The position numbers were made by a program, and so were the translations under genes. A DNA stretch of 43,358 bases from an uncultured Eubacteriales bacterium (GTDB lineage Bacteria; Bacillota; Clostridia; Christensenellales; Aristaeellaceae): the NCBI GenBank assembly GCA_902788445.1, contig CADAKE010000015.1, forward strand, positions 1 through 43,358. The letters are read 5' to 3'. Below the pieces are notes generated by a model. The model saw nothing but the letters and a program-made list of their open reading frames with translations, was not told where the DNA came from and did not search any database. Shown one piece after another: positions 7,144 to 14,323 of this stretch (the first letter of the stretch is position 1; the number at the start of each line of letters is the position of its first letter).

Positions 7144-8637
7144 TCACATCGCGCCTTTCCGGCTCAGCACGGTCCAGACGGTGCGGATCAAAATTTTGCA
7201 GTCCAGCAGCAGAGACCAGTTTTCGATGTACTCCCGGTCCAGCTGCACGACCTTGTCAAAGTCCCGGATCTTGCTGCGGCCGCTGATTTGCCACAGGCCG
7301 GTGATGCCGGGCTTGGTGGACATACGGCCCCGGTGGTAGGGCTTATAGCGTTCCCATTCGTCCACCGTGGGCGGGCGGGTGCCCACGAGGGACATATCGC
7401 CCTTGAGCACGTTAAAGAACTGGGGAAACTCGTCCAGCGACAGATCCCGAATCCAGCCGCCAATGCCCTTTTTCCATTTGCCGTTGGGCAGCTGCTTCTG
7501 GCCGATGATGCGCGGGTCGTGCTCCATCTTGAACATCAGCTCGTCCTGCTGGCCCGTGGAAGCGGCCACCTCCTGCTTGCGCTTCTCCGCGTCCAGGTAC
7601 ATGCTGCGGAACTTGTACATCCAGAATTTCCGCCCGTTTTCGCCGATGCGCTGCTGCTTGAAGAAGATCGGGCCGGGGGAGGCGATGTAGATCATCGGGC
7701 CCAGCACCAGCGCCAGCAGCACCGTGAACACCGAGCCGATCAGCCCGCCCACGATATCCATCATGCGCTTGAGCAGCAGATCGCGCCCGGAAACATAGCC
7801 CAGGCTGGTGGTAAACGTGACCTGGCCGCAGAGCCATTCCACGTTTTTGTTGCGCGCCGCAATCTGATCCATGCTGTTGATGGCCACGTGCACCGTGATG
7901 CCCATGCCCATGATTTCGTTAATCAGCTCCACCGGCAGGTCCTGGTCGGACACCGTGTCCAGATACACCTCGTCCACCCAGCTGTTGATCAGATACTGCA
8001 CCAGGTTATCCTGGGTCGCCACCACGTGCAGGGCTTCGATTTCTTTATCCCCCTGCATAATGTGGGCCAGCTTTTCTTCGGCCAGGGGAATATTGGGCTG
8101 CTTATCCAGCAGGGCGACGCCCACAAAACGATAGCTGTCATAATTGTGGTTGACCAGCTTGGTAATCAGCTCATGCAGCCGGTCCGTCTCGGCCAGGATC
8201 AGCATGGTGGTGTGGTTCTTCATGTGCAGCCTGTGCCGCAGCTGCTCGCGCCACAGGACGCGCATATTGAAGCACATCAGCGCGTAAAAGGGAATGGACG
8301 GCATGAGGATATTGAAAATGTCCAGGTTCTCCACGTGCATCATGAAAATGAAAATGACGAGGCCGACGGTCAGGTACATCGTCTGCGTCACCAGCATCCT
8401 CAGTTCCTGGAAAATGTCCCGGTGGATCACGTTGTGGTAAGCGTCCATCAGCACCATGATCATCAAATCAATAAACGCGGCGGCAATGCACAGCGACCAG
8501 AACACCCGGTTCTTTGCCAGCGGCTGAAAGCCGAAGTGCATCGCAAAGCCAAGCACCATCGACGCTTCCAGACACAGGATGTCCAGCGTCATAAAATCCA
8601 AATGCTGTGACCAGCCCCTTGTTTTTCTGCGGTACAT
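7144..8637 (-). CDS. Exopolysaccharide polyprenyl glycosylphosphotransferase (initiating sugar transferase)
   Basis: A 497-residue membrane enzyme that starts a polysaccharide by moving a sugar-phosphate to undecaprenyl phosphate. The N-terminal half has four or five transmembrane segments (about 15-120) and then a nucleotide-binding-like cytoplasmic domain. The C-terminal catalytic domain (from about 290) starts LLLKRMMDIVGGLIGS. It carries IYIASPGPIFFKQQRIGENG, FWMYKFRSM, LSLDEFPQFFNVLKGDMSLVG, TRPP and PGITGLWQISGRS, all hallmarks of bacterial sugar transferases. The ATG at 8637 has an AAAGGAAGG site about 11 bp away. Its promoter is at 8765-8793, leaving a leader of about 120 nt. It is a single gene, away from the EPS operon at 21.7-27.7 kb, which has its own short transferase. 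Confidence 0.92.
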   Translation of the reverse strand: MYRRKTRGWSQHLDFMTLDILCLEASMVLGFAMHFGFQPLAKNRVFWSLCIAAAFIDLMIMVLMDAYHNVIHRDIFQELRMLVTQTMYLTVGLVIFIFMMHVENLDIFNILMPSIPFYALMCFNMRVLWREQLRHRLHMKNHTTMLILAETDRLHELITKLVNHNYDSYRFVGVALLDKQPNIPLAEEKLAHIMQGDKEIEALHVVATQDNLVQYLINSWVDEVYLDTVSDQDLPVELINEIMGMGITVHVAINSMDQIAARNKNVEWLCGQVTFTTSLGYVSGRDLLLKRMMDIVGGLIGSVFTVLLALVLGPMIYIASPGPIFFKQQRIGENGRKFWMYKFRSMYLDAEKRKQEVAASTGQQDELMFKMEHDPRIIGQKQLPNGKWKKGIGGWIRDLSLDEFPQFFNVLKGDMSLVGTRPPTVDEWERYKPYHRGRMSTKPGITGLWQISGRSKIRDFDKVVQLDREYIENWSLLLDCKILIRTVWTVLSRKGAM

Positions 8638-8764
8638 GTCTATTCTGTCCTTCCTTTGATCACTGGAATGAAAGACGAACAGCCGCTCCCGGCCAGGCGT
8701 GCAGGAACGCTCTGTCGGCCGGGCGCATTGTCTATGGAAAACTACTTATTCTTTTTCGTTGTCT

Positions 8765-8793
8765 ATTATGAAACGAACGCATCAAAAAGTCAA
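8765..8793 (-). promoter_or_regulatory. Promoter of the sugar transferase gene
   Basis: On the minus strand: -35 TTGACT (8788-8793), 17-bp spacer, -10 CATAAT (8765-8770). The match to the sigma-A consensus is good. Confidence 0.65.
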
Positions 8794-8906
8794 TATGCCT
8801 TTTCCCCGTTCCGATACGTTTTTTCGCTTTTGAAGGGCTGAAAACGCATAATTTGCCTTTATGCCTGTCATACTAAGCGGGAACAGAGAAAAAGGAGGTT
8901 TTCATC

Positions 8907-9110
8907 ATGGTGGATAAAATCGCGCTGCTACTGGTCATTATCGGGGCTGTGGTCTGGGGGCTGATCGGGATTTTCCAGTTTGACCTGGTCGCTTATCTTT
9001 TCGGCGGGCAGGGGGCGCTCATCAGCCGCATCATCTACACGCTGGTCGGCGCGGCGGGCCTGTGGAGCATTTCGCTGCTCTTCCGCGACCGCGACCCGGT
9101 GAGGGAGTAG
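8907..9110 (+). CDS. DUF378 family small membrane protein (YuzA-like)
   Basis: A 67-residue protein with two transmembrane helices. The first half (KIALLLVIIGAVVWGLIGIF, then QFDLVAYLFGG) and the second half (SRIIYTLVGAAGLWSISLLF) match the DUF378 pattern, including the conserved NWGL/VWGL-like and FDLV motifs. Function of the family is unknown. A strong AAAGGAGG site lies 9 bp before the ATG. Its TAG stop is the first TAG of a heptad repeat array (9106 onward), so the gene ends exactly where the repeat begins. Confidence 0.85.
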   Translation: MVDKIALLLVIIGAVVWGLIGIFQFDLVAYLFGGQGALISRIIYTLVGAAGLWSISLLFRDRDPVRE

Positions 9111-9289
9111 GGAATAGGCATTAGGCAATAGGGAGTAGGGAGTAGGCATTAGGCAATAGGCATTAGGCATTAGGCATTAGGCATTAGGTATTAGGGCCCC
9201 CACTGTCATCCTGAGCGGAGCGCAGCGGAGTCGAAGGCGTACTTCCTAATCCCTATTCCCTATTGCCTAATGCCTAACGCCTAATCCCT
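9106..9289. repeat. Heptad element with long TAGGCAT-type array; carries stop codons of both flanking genes
   Basis: The left arm (9107-9195) has about 13 tandem 7-mers: TAGGGAA, TAGGCAT, TAGGCAA, TAGGGAG, TAGGGAG, TAGGCAT and so on. The right arm (9244-9289) has about six 7-mers on the opposite strand (TCCCTAT, TGCCTAA, CGCCTAA types). Inside is one arm of the GTCATCCTGAGCG family (9202-9237: GTCATCCTGAGCGGAGCG, CAGCGGAGTCGAAGG). The array supplies the TAG stop of the DUF378 gene and the TAG stop of uvrC. Confidence 0.85.
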
Positions 9290-11111
9290 CCTCCGGATGC
9301 GCCCAAGCATAGACCGCCTGGGCGGCTGGCGCGTTCATGCCGGGCACCTGCTTGAGTTCATCCAGTTCGGCTTCCTTGATGGCCTTGATGGACTTGAAGT
9401 ATTGCAGCAGCGCGCGCCGCCGGGCCGGGCCGACGCCGGGAATATCCTCCAGGGCGCTGTGCACGGACGCCTTGCCCCGCAGACCGCGATGGTAGGTGAT
9501 GGCGAAGCGGTGGGCCTCGTCGCGGATGCGCTGGATGAGATGCAGCACGGGTGAGTGGTGGTCGATCAGGATGGAGTCCTCCCGCCCCGGCAGGAAGATT
9601 TCTTCCAATCGTTTGGCCAGGCCGAACATGGGCACGTCCGCGCCCGTAGCCAGCATAGCTTCCCGGGCGAACTGCAATTGCTCCGGGCCGCCGTCGATCA
9701 GCACCAGGTCGGGCAGGGGCCAGCGCTCCTTGGGGTCTTCGGCGAAGCAGCGGCGGAACCGGCGGCCCAGCACCTCGTTCATGGAGGCGAAGTCGTTGGC
9801 CCCCTCAAAGCTCTTGATGCGGTAGTGGCGGTACTCCTTGGGCGCGGGCTCGCCGTCGATGAACACCACCATGGAGGCCACGTTCTGGGCCCCCTGGGTG
9901 TTGGAAATATCGTAGCCCTCGATGCGGCGGGGCACGGTGTCCATGCCGATGGCTTTCGCCAGTTCCTCCACCGCGCCCATGGTGCGCTCGTACTGGACTT
10001 GCTTTTTCGCGTTGCGCTTTTCCAGCGCGTCCCTTGCGTTCTTTTCGGCCAGCAGGGTCAAAGCGCGCTTGTCCCCGCGCTGGGGGATGGTGAGGGTGCA
10101 CGCGCCGCCGCGCCGCTGGCGCAGCCATTCTTCCAGATCGCCGCCGATTTCTTCGGGTAAGCTGGGGCATAGGATTTCCCGGGCTGGCTTGCGGTCGCCC
10201 TCGTAAAACTGCACGATGAAATCGAACAGCACCTCGCCGGGGTCTTCCTTGCCTTCCCTGGGCAGGGCGAAGGAATCGCCGCCGAGGATGTGGCCGTTGC
10301 GGACATACAGCACCTGCGCCATGGCGTCCAGGTCGTCCTGGGCCAGGGCGAACACGTCCTGCTCCACGCCGCTGGTCTGGATGGCCTGCTGGCGCTGCAT
10401 GAGTCCCTGAATGTCCTTTATCTGGTCGCGCAGACGCGCGGCCTTTTCAAATTGCAGGGCCTTCGCCGCTTCCCGCATTTCCCTGTCCAGTTCGTCCGTC
10501 ACGTCCTGATACTTGCCGTTCAGGAACGCGATCACCCGCCGCACCACCGCCCGGTAGTCCTCCTCCGAGCATTTGCCGCAGCAGGGGCCCAGGCACCGTC
10601 CGATCTCGTAGTTCATGCAGGGCCGCTTGGGGCCATGCTCCGGCAGGTGGTAATTGCAGGTGCGCAGAGGGAACAGCTTTTTTAAATGCTCCAGCACCTC
10701 CCGCACCGCCGTCGCGCCGATGTAGGGGCCAAAGTATTTCGCCCCGTCCGCATTTTGCCGCCGGGCCAGCGTGACCCGGGGGAACGGCTCGTTCAGGTTG
10801 ATGCGGATATAGGGGTAGTGCTTGTCGTCCTTTAAAAGGATGTTGTAATACGGCTTGTGCAGCTTGATCAGGTTGCACTCCAAAATCAACGCTTCCAGGT
10901 TGGTGCGGCACAGGATGATATCGAAATCCGTGATATGCGAAACCATGGCCGCAACCTTTGGTGTGTGGTCGTGGCCATGGAAATAGCTTCTTACCCGGTT
11001 TTTTAAATTGACCGCCTTGCCCACATAGATGATTTTCCCGTTCTCCTTCATCTGGTAGCAGCCGGGAGAATCGGGCAGGAGGCGGAGCTTTTGGGCGATT
11101 ACTTCATTCAT
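9267..11111 (-). CDS. uvrC: Excinuclease ABC subunit C
   Basis: Makes the 3' and 5' incisions around DNA lesions in nucleotide excision repair with UvrA and UvrB. The 614 residues match the usual length. In order: GIY-YIG nuclease (about 13-90: SPGCYQMKENGKIIYVGKA, then NLKNRVRSYF), a cysteine cluster (about 163-182, GRCLGPCCGKC) where UvrC proteins carry an Fe-S cluster, a UVR motif binding UvrB (about 200-235), an RNase-H-like endonuclease domain (IEGYDISNTQG, LPDLVLIDGG), and a C-terminal helix-hairpin-helix pair (LEDIPGVGPARRRALL, LKQVPGMNAPAAQAVY). The last codons (for GLGVRH) and the TAG stop come from the heptad repeat. The ribosome site is weak. Between it and the upstream DUF1292 gene lies an inverted heptad element, so expression may be attenuated. 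Confidence 0.97.
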   Translation of the reverse strand: MNEVIAQKLRLLPDSPGCYQMKENGKIIYVGKAVNLKNRVRSYFHGHDHTPKVAAMVSHITDFDIILCRTNLEALILECNLIKLHKPYYNILLKDDKHYPYIRINLNEPFPRVTLARRQNADGAKYFGPYIGATAVREVLEHLKKLFPLRTCNYHLPEHGPKRPCMNYEIGRCLGPCCGKCSEEDYRAVVRRVIAFLNGKYQDVTDELDREMREAAKALQFEKAARLRDQIKDIQGLMQRQQAIQTSGVEQDVFALAQDDLDAMAQVLYVRNGHILGGDSFALPREGKEDPGEVLFDFIVQFYEGDRKPAREILCPSLPEEIGGDLEEWLRQRRGGACTLTIPQRGDKRALTLLAEKNARDALEKRNAKKQVQYERTMGAVEELAKAIGMDTVPRRIEGYDISNTQGAQNVASMVVFIDGEPAPKEYRHYRIKSFEGANDFASMNEVLGRRFRRCFAEDPKERWPLPDLVLIDGGPEQLQFAREAMLATGADVPMFGLAKRLEEIFLPGREDSILIDHHSPVLHLIQRIRDEAHRFAITYHRGLRGKASVHSALEDIPGVGPARRRALLQYFKSIKAIKEAELDELKQVPGMNAPAAQAVYAWAHPEEGLGVRH

Positions 11112-11137
11112 TGTTTCTTGATCTTGTGGGAAGAAAA

Positions 11138-11250
11138 AAGAGTACAGAGTTCAGAGTTCAGAGTACAGATGATATAGTGAACGCTGTTTAGAATTCGTCT
11201 ATTGTAAAACACTATAAATCTGAACTCTGTACTCTGCACTCTGTACTCTT
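11138..11250. repeat. Heptad element 2 (AGAGTTC type) between DUF1292 gene and uvrC
   Basis: The left arm (11139-11172) parses as AGAGTAC, AGAGTTC, AGAGTTC, AGAGTAC. The right arm (11216-11250) parses as AACTCTG, TACTCTG, CACTCTG, TACTCTT, its reverse complement. It starts immediately after the TAA of the DUF1292 gene. Arms and loop start (GATATAGTGA) resemble the element at 668-779. Confidence 0.88.
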
Positions 11251-11548
11251 ATTCCTCGTCGTCCTCTTCGTCCACATCAAAGGTCGCCTCGGCAACCTCC
11301 ACCAATTGATCCATCAAATCCTCGTCCACGGGCACGAATTCTTCCATGTCCTCGTTGCCCTCGCCCTCCATGGGCTGCACCTTCATGACGTAGCGGGAGA
11401 TTTCGTCCTCGTCCTCCACGTCACAGGCGTCGCTGAGCAGCACGTATTCATCGCCGTTGTAGAAGAAATAGCGCTCCACGACCAGGCGGATGGGTTCGCC
11501 GTCGTCGCCCTCCAGTTCGATGATGTCCCATTCTTCCTGATTGGCCAT
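11249..11548 (-). CDS. DUF1292 (UPF0473) family protein
   Basis: A 99-residue, strongly acidic cytoplasmic protein. The pattern DIIELEGDDGEPIRLVVERY, then FFYNGDEYVLL and a VMKV-type strand, followed by an acidic tail (FDVDEEDDEE), is that of the DUF1292 family. The family is common in Firmicutes and has no known function. A GAAGGAGGG site lies 9 bp before the ATG at 11548. Its promoter is at 11587-11615. uvrC follows 138 bp downstream, with an inverted repeat between. Confidence 0.85.
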   Translation of the reverse strand: MANQEEWDIIELEGDDGEPIRLVVERYFFYNGDEYVLLSDACDVEDEDEISRYVMKVQPMEGEGNEDMEEFVPVDEDLMDQLVEVAEATFDVDEEDDEE

Positions 11549-11586
11549 GTCAGAATCCCTCCTTCGGTTATCTGCTTCTTTAGCAT

Positions 11587-11615
11587 ATTATATCCCATTT
11601 CCTCCAAAAACACAA
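11587..11615 (-). promoter_or_regulatory. Promoter of the DUF1292 gene
   Basis: Minus strand: -35 TTGTGT (11610-11615), 17-bp spacer, -10 TATAAT (11587-11592), about 40 bp before the ATG. Confidence 0.7.
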
Positions 11616-11681
11616 GCGAAAGCGCGTCCGATGACAGGGCCACCGCATGAATGAATAAACTGTAAATAAACCGGCCAAAAG

Positions 11682-11729
11682 CCTTCCCCTTGAGGGGAAG
11701 GTGGGCCGCGAAGCGGCTCGGATGAGGTG
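11682..11729. repeat. Single copy of the CTTCCCCTTGAGGG repeat family
   Basis: GCCTTCCCCTTGAGGGGAAG, GTGGGCCGCGAAGCGGC and TCGGATGAGGTGA: two small hairpins in a row. It matches one arm of the 29570-29924 element (CTTCCCCTTGAGGG and GGATGAGG ends). Its partner arm is not seen here. Confidence 0.7.
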
Positions 11730-11803
11730 AGTGCTCCTCCATCTAATTCCCGCAAAAAGGCTCTGTTCAGCCGCTCCGTTTCGTGGAGCTTTATCGAAGA
11801 GAT

Positions 11804-13354
11804 TTACACAGACGCGCTTTTCTGCACCGCAAACTCCCGATGCACTTTCAGCATCGACCGCCAATAGTTTTTCTCGTGCGTGGCCGCCGCGGTTTGAATG
11901 CTTTTTCGCAATATGACTTCCGGCAGCAGGCAGTCGGCGCGGATCATACCTTCCGTGAGGCAGGCGCGAAGCTCGCCCAATGCGGCGCCGGTCAGTCCAT
12001 GGGCTTTCGCGCTGTCCAGCAAATTCAAGGAGATATATTCGTACAGGTCATTGGAGAAATCTTTTTCAGCGGGATAATACCGCAGGGAAAACTTTTCCGT
12101 TGGGTTCAGGCCGGGAAGAAAAGCGGAATCCTCGGCGGCTTCCCCGATGGAAATGTGGTACAGGCAGGCAGCGTCCTTGCCCTCCGCCCGGCGAATCAGA
12201 CGGCCCATGCGCTGGATATGCTGCCGCTCTACCGCGGAACCGCTGAGCACGATGCCGATATTGGCGTCCGGCACGTCGATTCCTTCGTCCAGGCAGCGGC
12301 AGCTGACCAGTACGCGGACGCTTTTTTCCCGGAACAAAAGCATGTTCCGTTCCCTGGCCTCCTTCGTCAGGCCGGAATGATACAGAACGCAGATATTTCC
12401 GAAACGGCGGCGAATAAGCCTTGCCATTTCATCCGCCTGGGTAATCCGTTCGCAGAAAAAAATGATCCGATCCATTGGCCGGAGCTGTTCCAGGAGCGCC
12501 AGACCGCACTGAACGCGGGAGGAAGCCAGTACGCTGATTTCTTTTCGCTGATAAGTTTTCAGCAGGAAAGCGGCGGCTGGGTCTTCCGGGTTCATTTCCG
12601 CTTCATGCGCAAGTTTGGAAACCGTCCGCAGAAAGCGCAGCTTTTCCAGCTTTTCCAGACCTGGATGGGCTTGATACAGTTTTTTCAGGAGCGAACTGAT
12701 TTCCACGGTCAACCTGCCATATTCCGCTGATTCCTCGGCGGAAAAGGACGTAGATACCTCGCACACGGAAAAGGGAGAAAGAATTTCCTCCCGAACCGCT
12801 TCCTCAAAGCTGTATTGAAAGATTTCCGGGCCCAACGCCTGGGTCAGGATTCCGTCGTTTTCCGTCTGAAAGGGAGTCGCCGACAGGCCCATGCAGGCAT
12901 ACATATCGCCAGATACGATTTCCGGGGTAAGAAAATCAAAGATGCGGCGGTTCTGAAGGCTGGCGTAATGATGGCATTCATCGCAGATCAGCAGCACGCG
13001 ATGCCCCAGGGAGAGCTCCCTTCGGATGTGAGCGGACAGAGCGATTCGCGCTGAATTAACGATATACACCATGACGCGGTTATTGGGGTCGTCCCGTCTG
13101 CCGCCGCCAAAGAAACCGGGCGTGGCTGCCCCTGCCCGGGTGTCCCGAAGCAGCGCGCTTTTCCATTGATAGGCCAGGGGGATGGTGGGCACCACGATCT
13201 TGACGGCCAAATCGGGGAACTGTTCCCGCATCCGCCGAATGGCCTCAAGCGCCAGCACCGTTTTCCCCGCGCCGGTCACCACATGAACAATGCCCCTGCG
13301 GCCGTTCTTTTCCCAGGCATTCAGGCACTTTTTCTGCCAGTCGTAGAGATGCAC
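11804..13354 (-). CDS. SF2 DEAD/DEAH-type helicase of a divergent four-gene module
   Basis: A 516-residue superfamily-2 ATPase, close in size to a bare helicase core plus a short C-terminal domain. Motifs: Walker A VTGAGKT (26-32), Walker B DECHH (125-129), motif III SATPF (158-162), motif V CLDEGIDVPDA (354-364) and motif VI QRMGRLIRR (381-389). The overall pattern is XPB/ERCC3- or restriction-helicase-like. No nuclease domain is seen; residues about 410-516 are unassigned. It is transcribed away from a coiled-coil protein and two BrxC/BrxD-like ATPases, with back-to-back promoters over a palindrome, so the four genes probably form one system. It could also be an ordinary DNA-processing helicase. 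GGAGG lies upstream of the ATG. Confidence 0.88.
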   Translation of the reverse strand: MHLYDWQKKCLNAWEKNGRRGIVHVVTGAGKTVLALEAIRRMREQFPDLAVKIVVPTIPLAYQWKSALLRDTRAGAATPGFFGGGRRDDPNNRVMVYIVNSARIALSAHIRRELSLGHRVLLICDECHHYASLQNRRIFDFLTPEIVSGDMYACMGLSATPFQTENDGILTQALGPEIFQYSFEEAVREEILSPFSVCEVSTSFSAEESAEYGRLTVEISSLLKKLYQAHPGLEKLEKLRFLRTVSKLAHEAEMNPEDPAAAFLLKTYQRKEISVLASSRVQCGLALLEQLRPMDRIIFFCERITQADEMARLIRRRFGNICVLYHSGLTKEARERNMLLFREKSVRVLVSCRCLDEGIDVPDANIGIVLSGSAVERQHIQRMGRLIRRAEGKDAACLYHISIGEAAEDSAFLPGLNPTEKFSLRYYPAEKDFSNDLYEYISLNLLDSAKAHGLTGAALGELRACLTEGMIRADCLLPEVILRKSIQTAAATHEKNYWRSMLKVHREFAVQKSASV

Positions 13355-13383
13355 GGGACGCCTCCTTGGTTTCTTGATTCCCT

Positions 13384-13413
13384 ATCATATCACAATTTTT
13401 GCCTCGTTCGCAA
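13384..13413 (-). promoter_or_regulatory. Promoter of the helicase gene
   Basis: Minus strand: -35 TTGCGA (13408-13413), 18-bp spacer, -10 TATGAT (13384-13389), 30 bp before the ATG. Confidence 0.65.
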
Positions 13414-13426
13414 GCAATACGCTTGC
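13410..13426. promoter_or_regulatory. Palindromic operator candidate between two divergent promoters
   Basis: GCAAGC-AATAC-GCTTGC, perfect 6-bp arms around 5 bp. It overlaps the -35 box of the helicase promoter (13408-13413) and of the ATPase-operon promoter (13423-13428). A dimeric regulator bound here would control both directions at once. No regulator gene is adjacent. Confidence 0.55.
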
Positions 13427-13451
13427 CATGATTCCAAATACAGTGTATACT
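13423..13451 (+). promoter_or_regulatory. Promoter of the coiled-coil/ATPase operon
   Basis: -35 TTGCCA (13423-13428), 17-bp spacer, -10 TATACT (13446-13451). The leader to the ATG at 13505 is about 45 nt. Confidence 0.7.
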
Positions 13452-13504
13452 GAGTTTGTTCGTATCGCATACACAATCACTGGTATTGGAAAGGAACGGA
13501 AGCA

Positions 13505-14302
13505 ATGCTGAATTACGAGGATTTGTTCAATACATTGCAGGCAATGGATAAAAGCCTGAAGGATTCCGCGGGCACGGTGGCCAGACTGCAAAAAGCGATT
13601 CAAAAGAATACCGAAACGGGCAACCTGAATGAAGTCAAGAAGAGCCTTTCCGCCCTGGCCGACGCGGTGGAGCAGTTGAAAGCCCGCGCCGCGGCCATGG
13701 ATGAGGAAGTAAACGGGTTTGATACGAAAGCCTATTTTGTCGACGGCGATTTTACCCACCAATTGCTGGACGCCTGCGCGGACAAGGGCATTGACGTAAA
13801 GGGCGAAAAAGGCGTGTATGAAATGTTCCCCTACAAGGTGCGGGTGCTCAGCGACGAGGAACACGCGGGGGAAGTGTATATCGACCGGAAAAAGGCCCCC
13901 AGCTGCCGTCCGGCTTACGTGGCGGATTTGATTCGAGCGGGCCAGGCCAAGCTGTACGCGGCCCCCTTCAAAGCAGCGGCGTTTATGAATGAGCTTTCAG
14001 ATGCCTATGAAGTCACCTGCCTGCGTTCCGGCGCAAGGATTGGCAGCACCCAGGCGTTGAACAAAATCTATAAGAGCATGGTGCCCATGGCCCGCGCCCG
14101 GAAGGAATACGATATGCAGGCGTTCGCTTTCGATTTGGCCCGGCTGTACGAGGAAGGCCCCGACGCGTGGGTGACGAAAAACGGCACGCGGTACGCTTTT
14201 GGCACCAGCCGGGACGGGGCAAGCGGCATCCGGGTGCTGAGCCGCGCCGGGGTGGAATCCTTTATCAGCACGCTTCGCCCATTGAACGGCGGAAACGAGT
14301 AA
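13505..14302 (+). CDS. Coiled-coil protein of unknown function, first gene of the twin-ATPase operon
   Basis: A 265-residue soluble protein. Residues 1-68 are a heptad-type helical region (MLNYEDLFNTLQAMDKSLKD through SLSALADAVEQLKARAAAMD) likely to form a coiled coil. Residues about 78-265 look like a globular alpha/beta domain with no family I recognise (notable stretches: VYEMFPYKVRVLSDEE, GIRVLSRAGVESFISTLRP). No signal peptide, membrane segment or nuclease motif is seen. It is 21 bp ahead of the first ATPase gene and shares its promoter. It occupies the slot where related helicase/BrxD-like loci might carry an effector or adaptor. Its role is inferred only from position. Confidence 0.75.
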   Translation: MLNYEDLFNTLQAMDKSLKDSAGTVARLQKAIQKNTETGNLNEVKKSLSALADAVEQLKARAAAMDEEVNGFDTKAYFVDGDFTHQLLDACADKGIDVKGEKGVYEMFPYKVRVLSDEEHAGEVYIDRKKAPSCRPAYVADLIRAGQAKLYAAPFKAAAFMNELSDAYEVTCLRSGARIGSTQALNKIYKSMVPMARARKEYDMQAFAFDLARLYEEGPDAWVTKNGTRYAFGTSRDGASGIRVLSRAGVESFISTLRPLNGGNE

Positions 14303-14323
14303 CGCTTTCGGGAGGGCGGCGTC

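Noticed and set aside
8656..8841. 61-codon plus-strand frame before the DUF378 gene
   Set aside because: No ribosome site, composition not protein-like, and it covers the sugar transferase promoter.
9107..9195. TAGGCAT array considered as a CRISPR or telomere-like repeat
   Set aside because: The period is 7 bp with no spacers; it has an inverse partner and lies at gene ends, unlike CRISPR.
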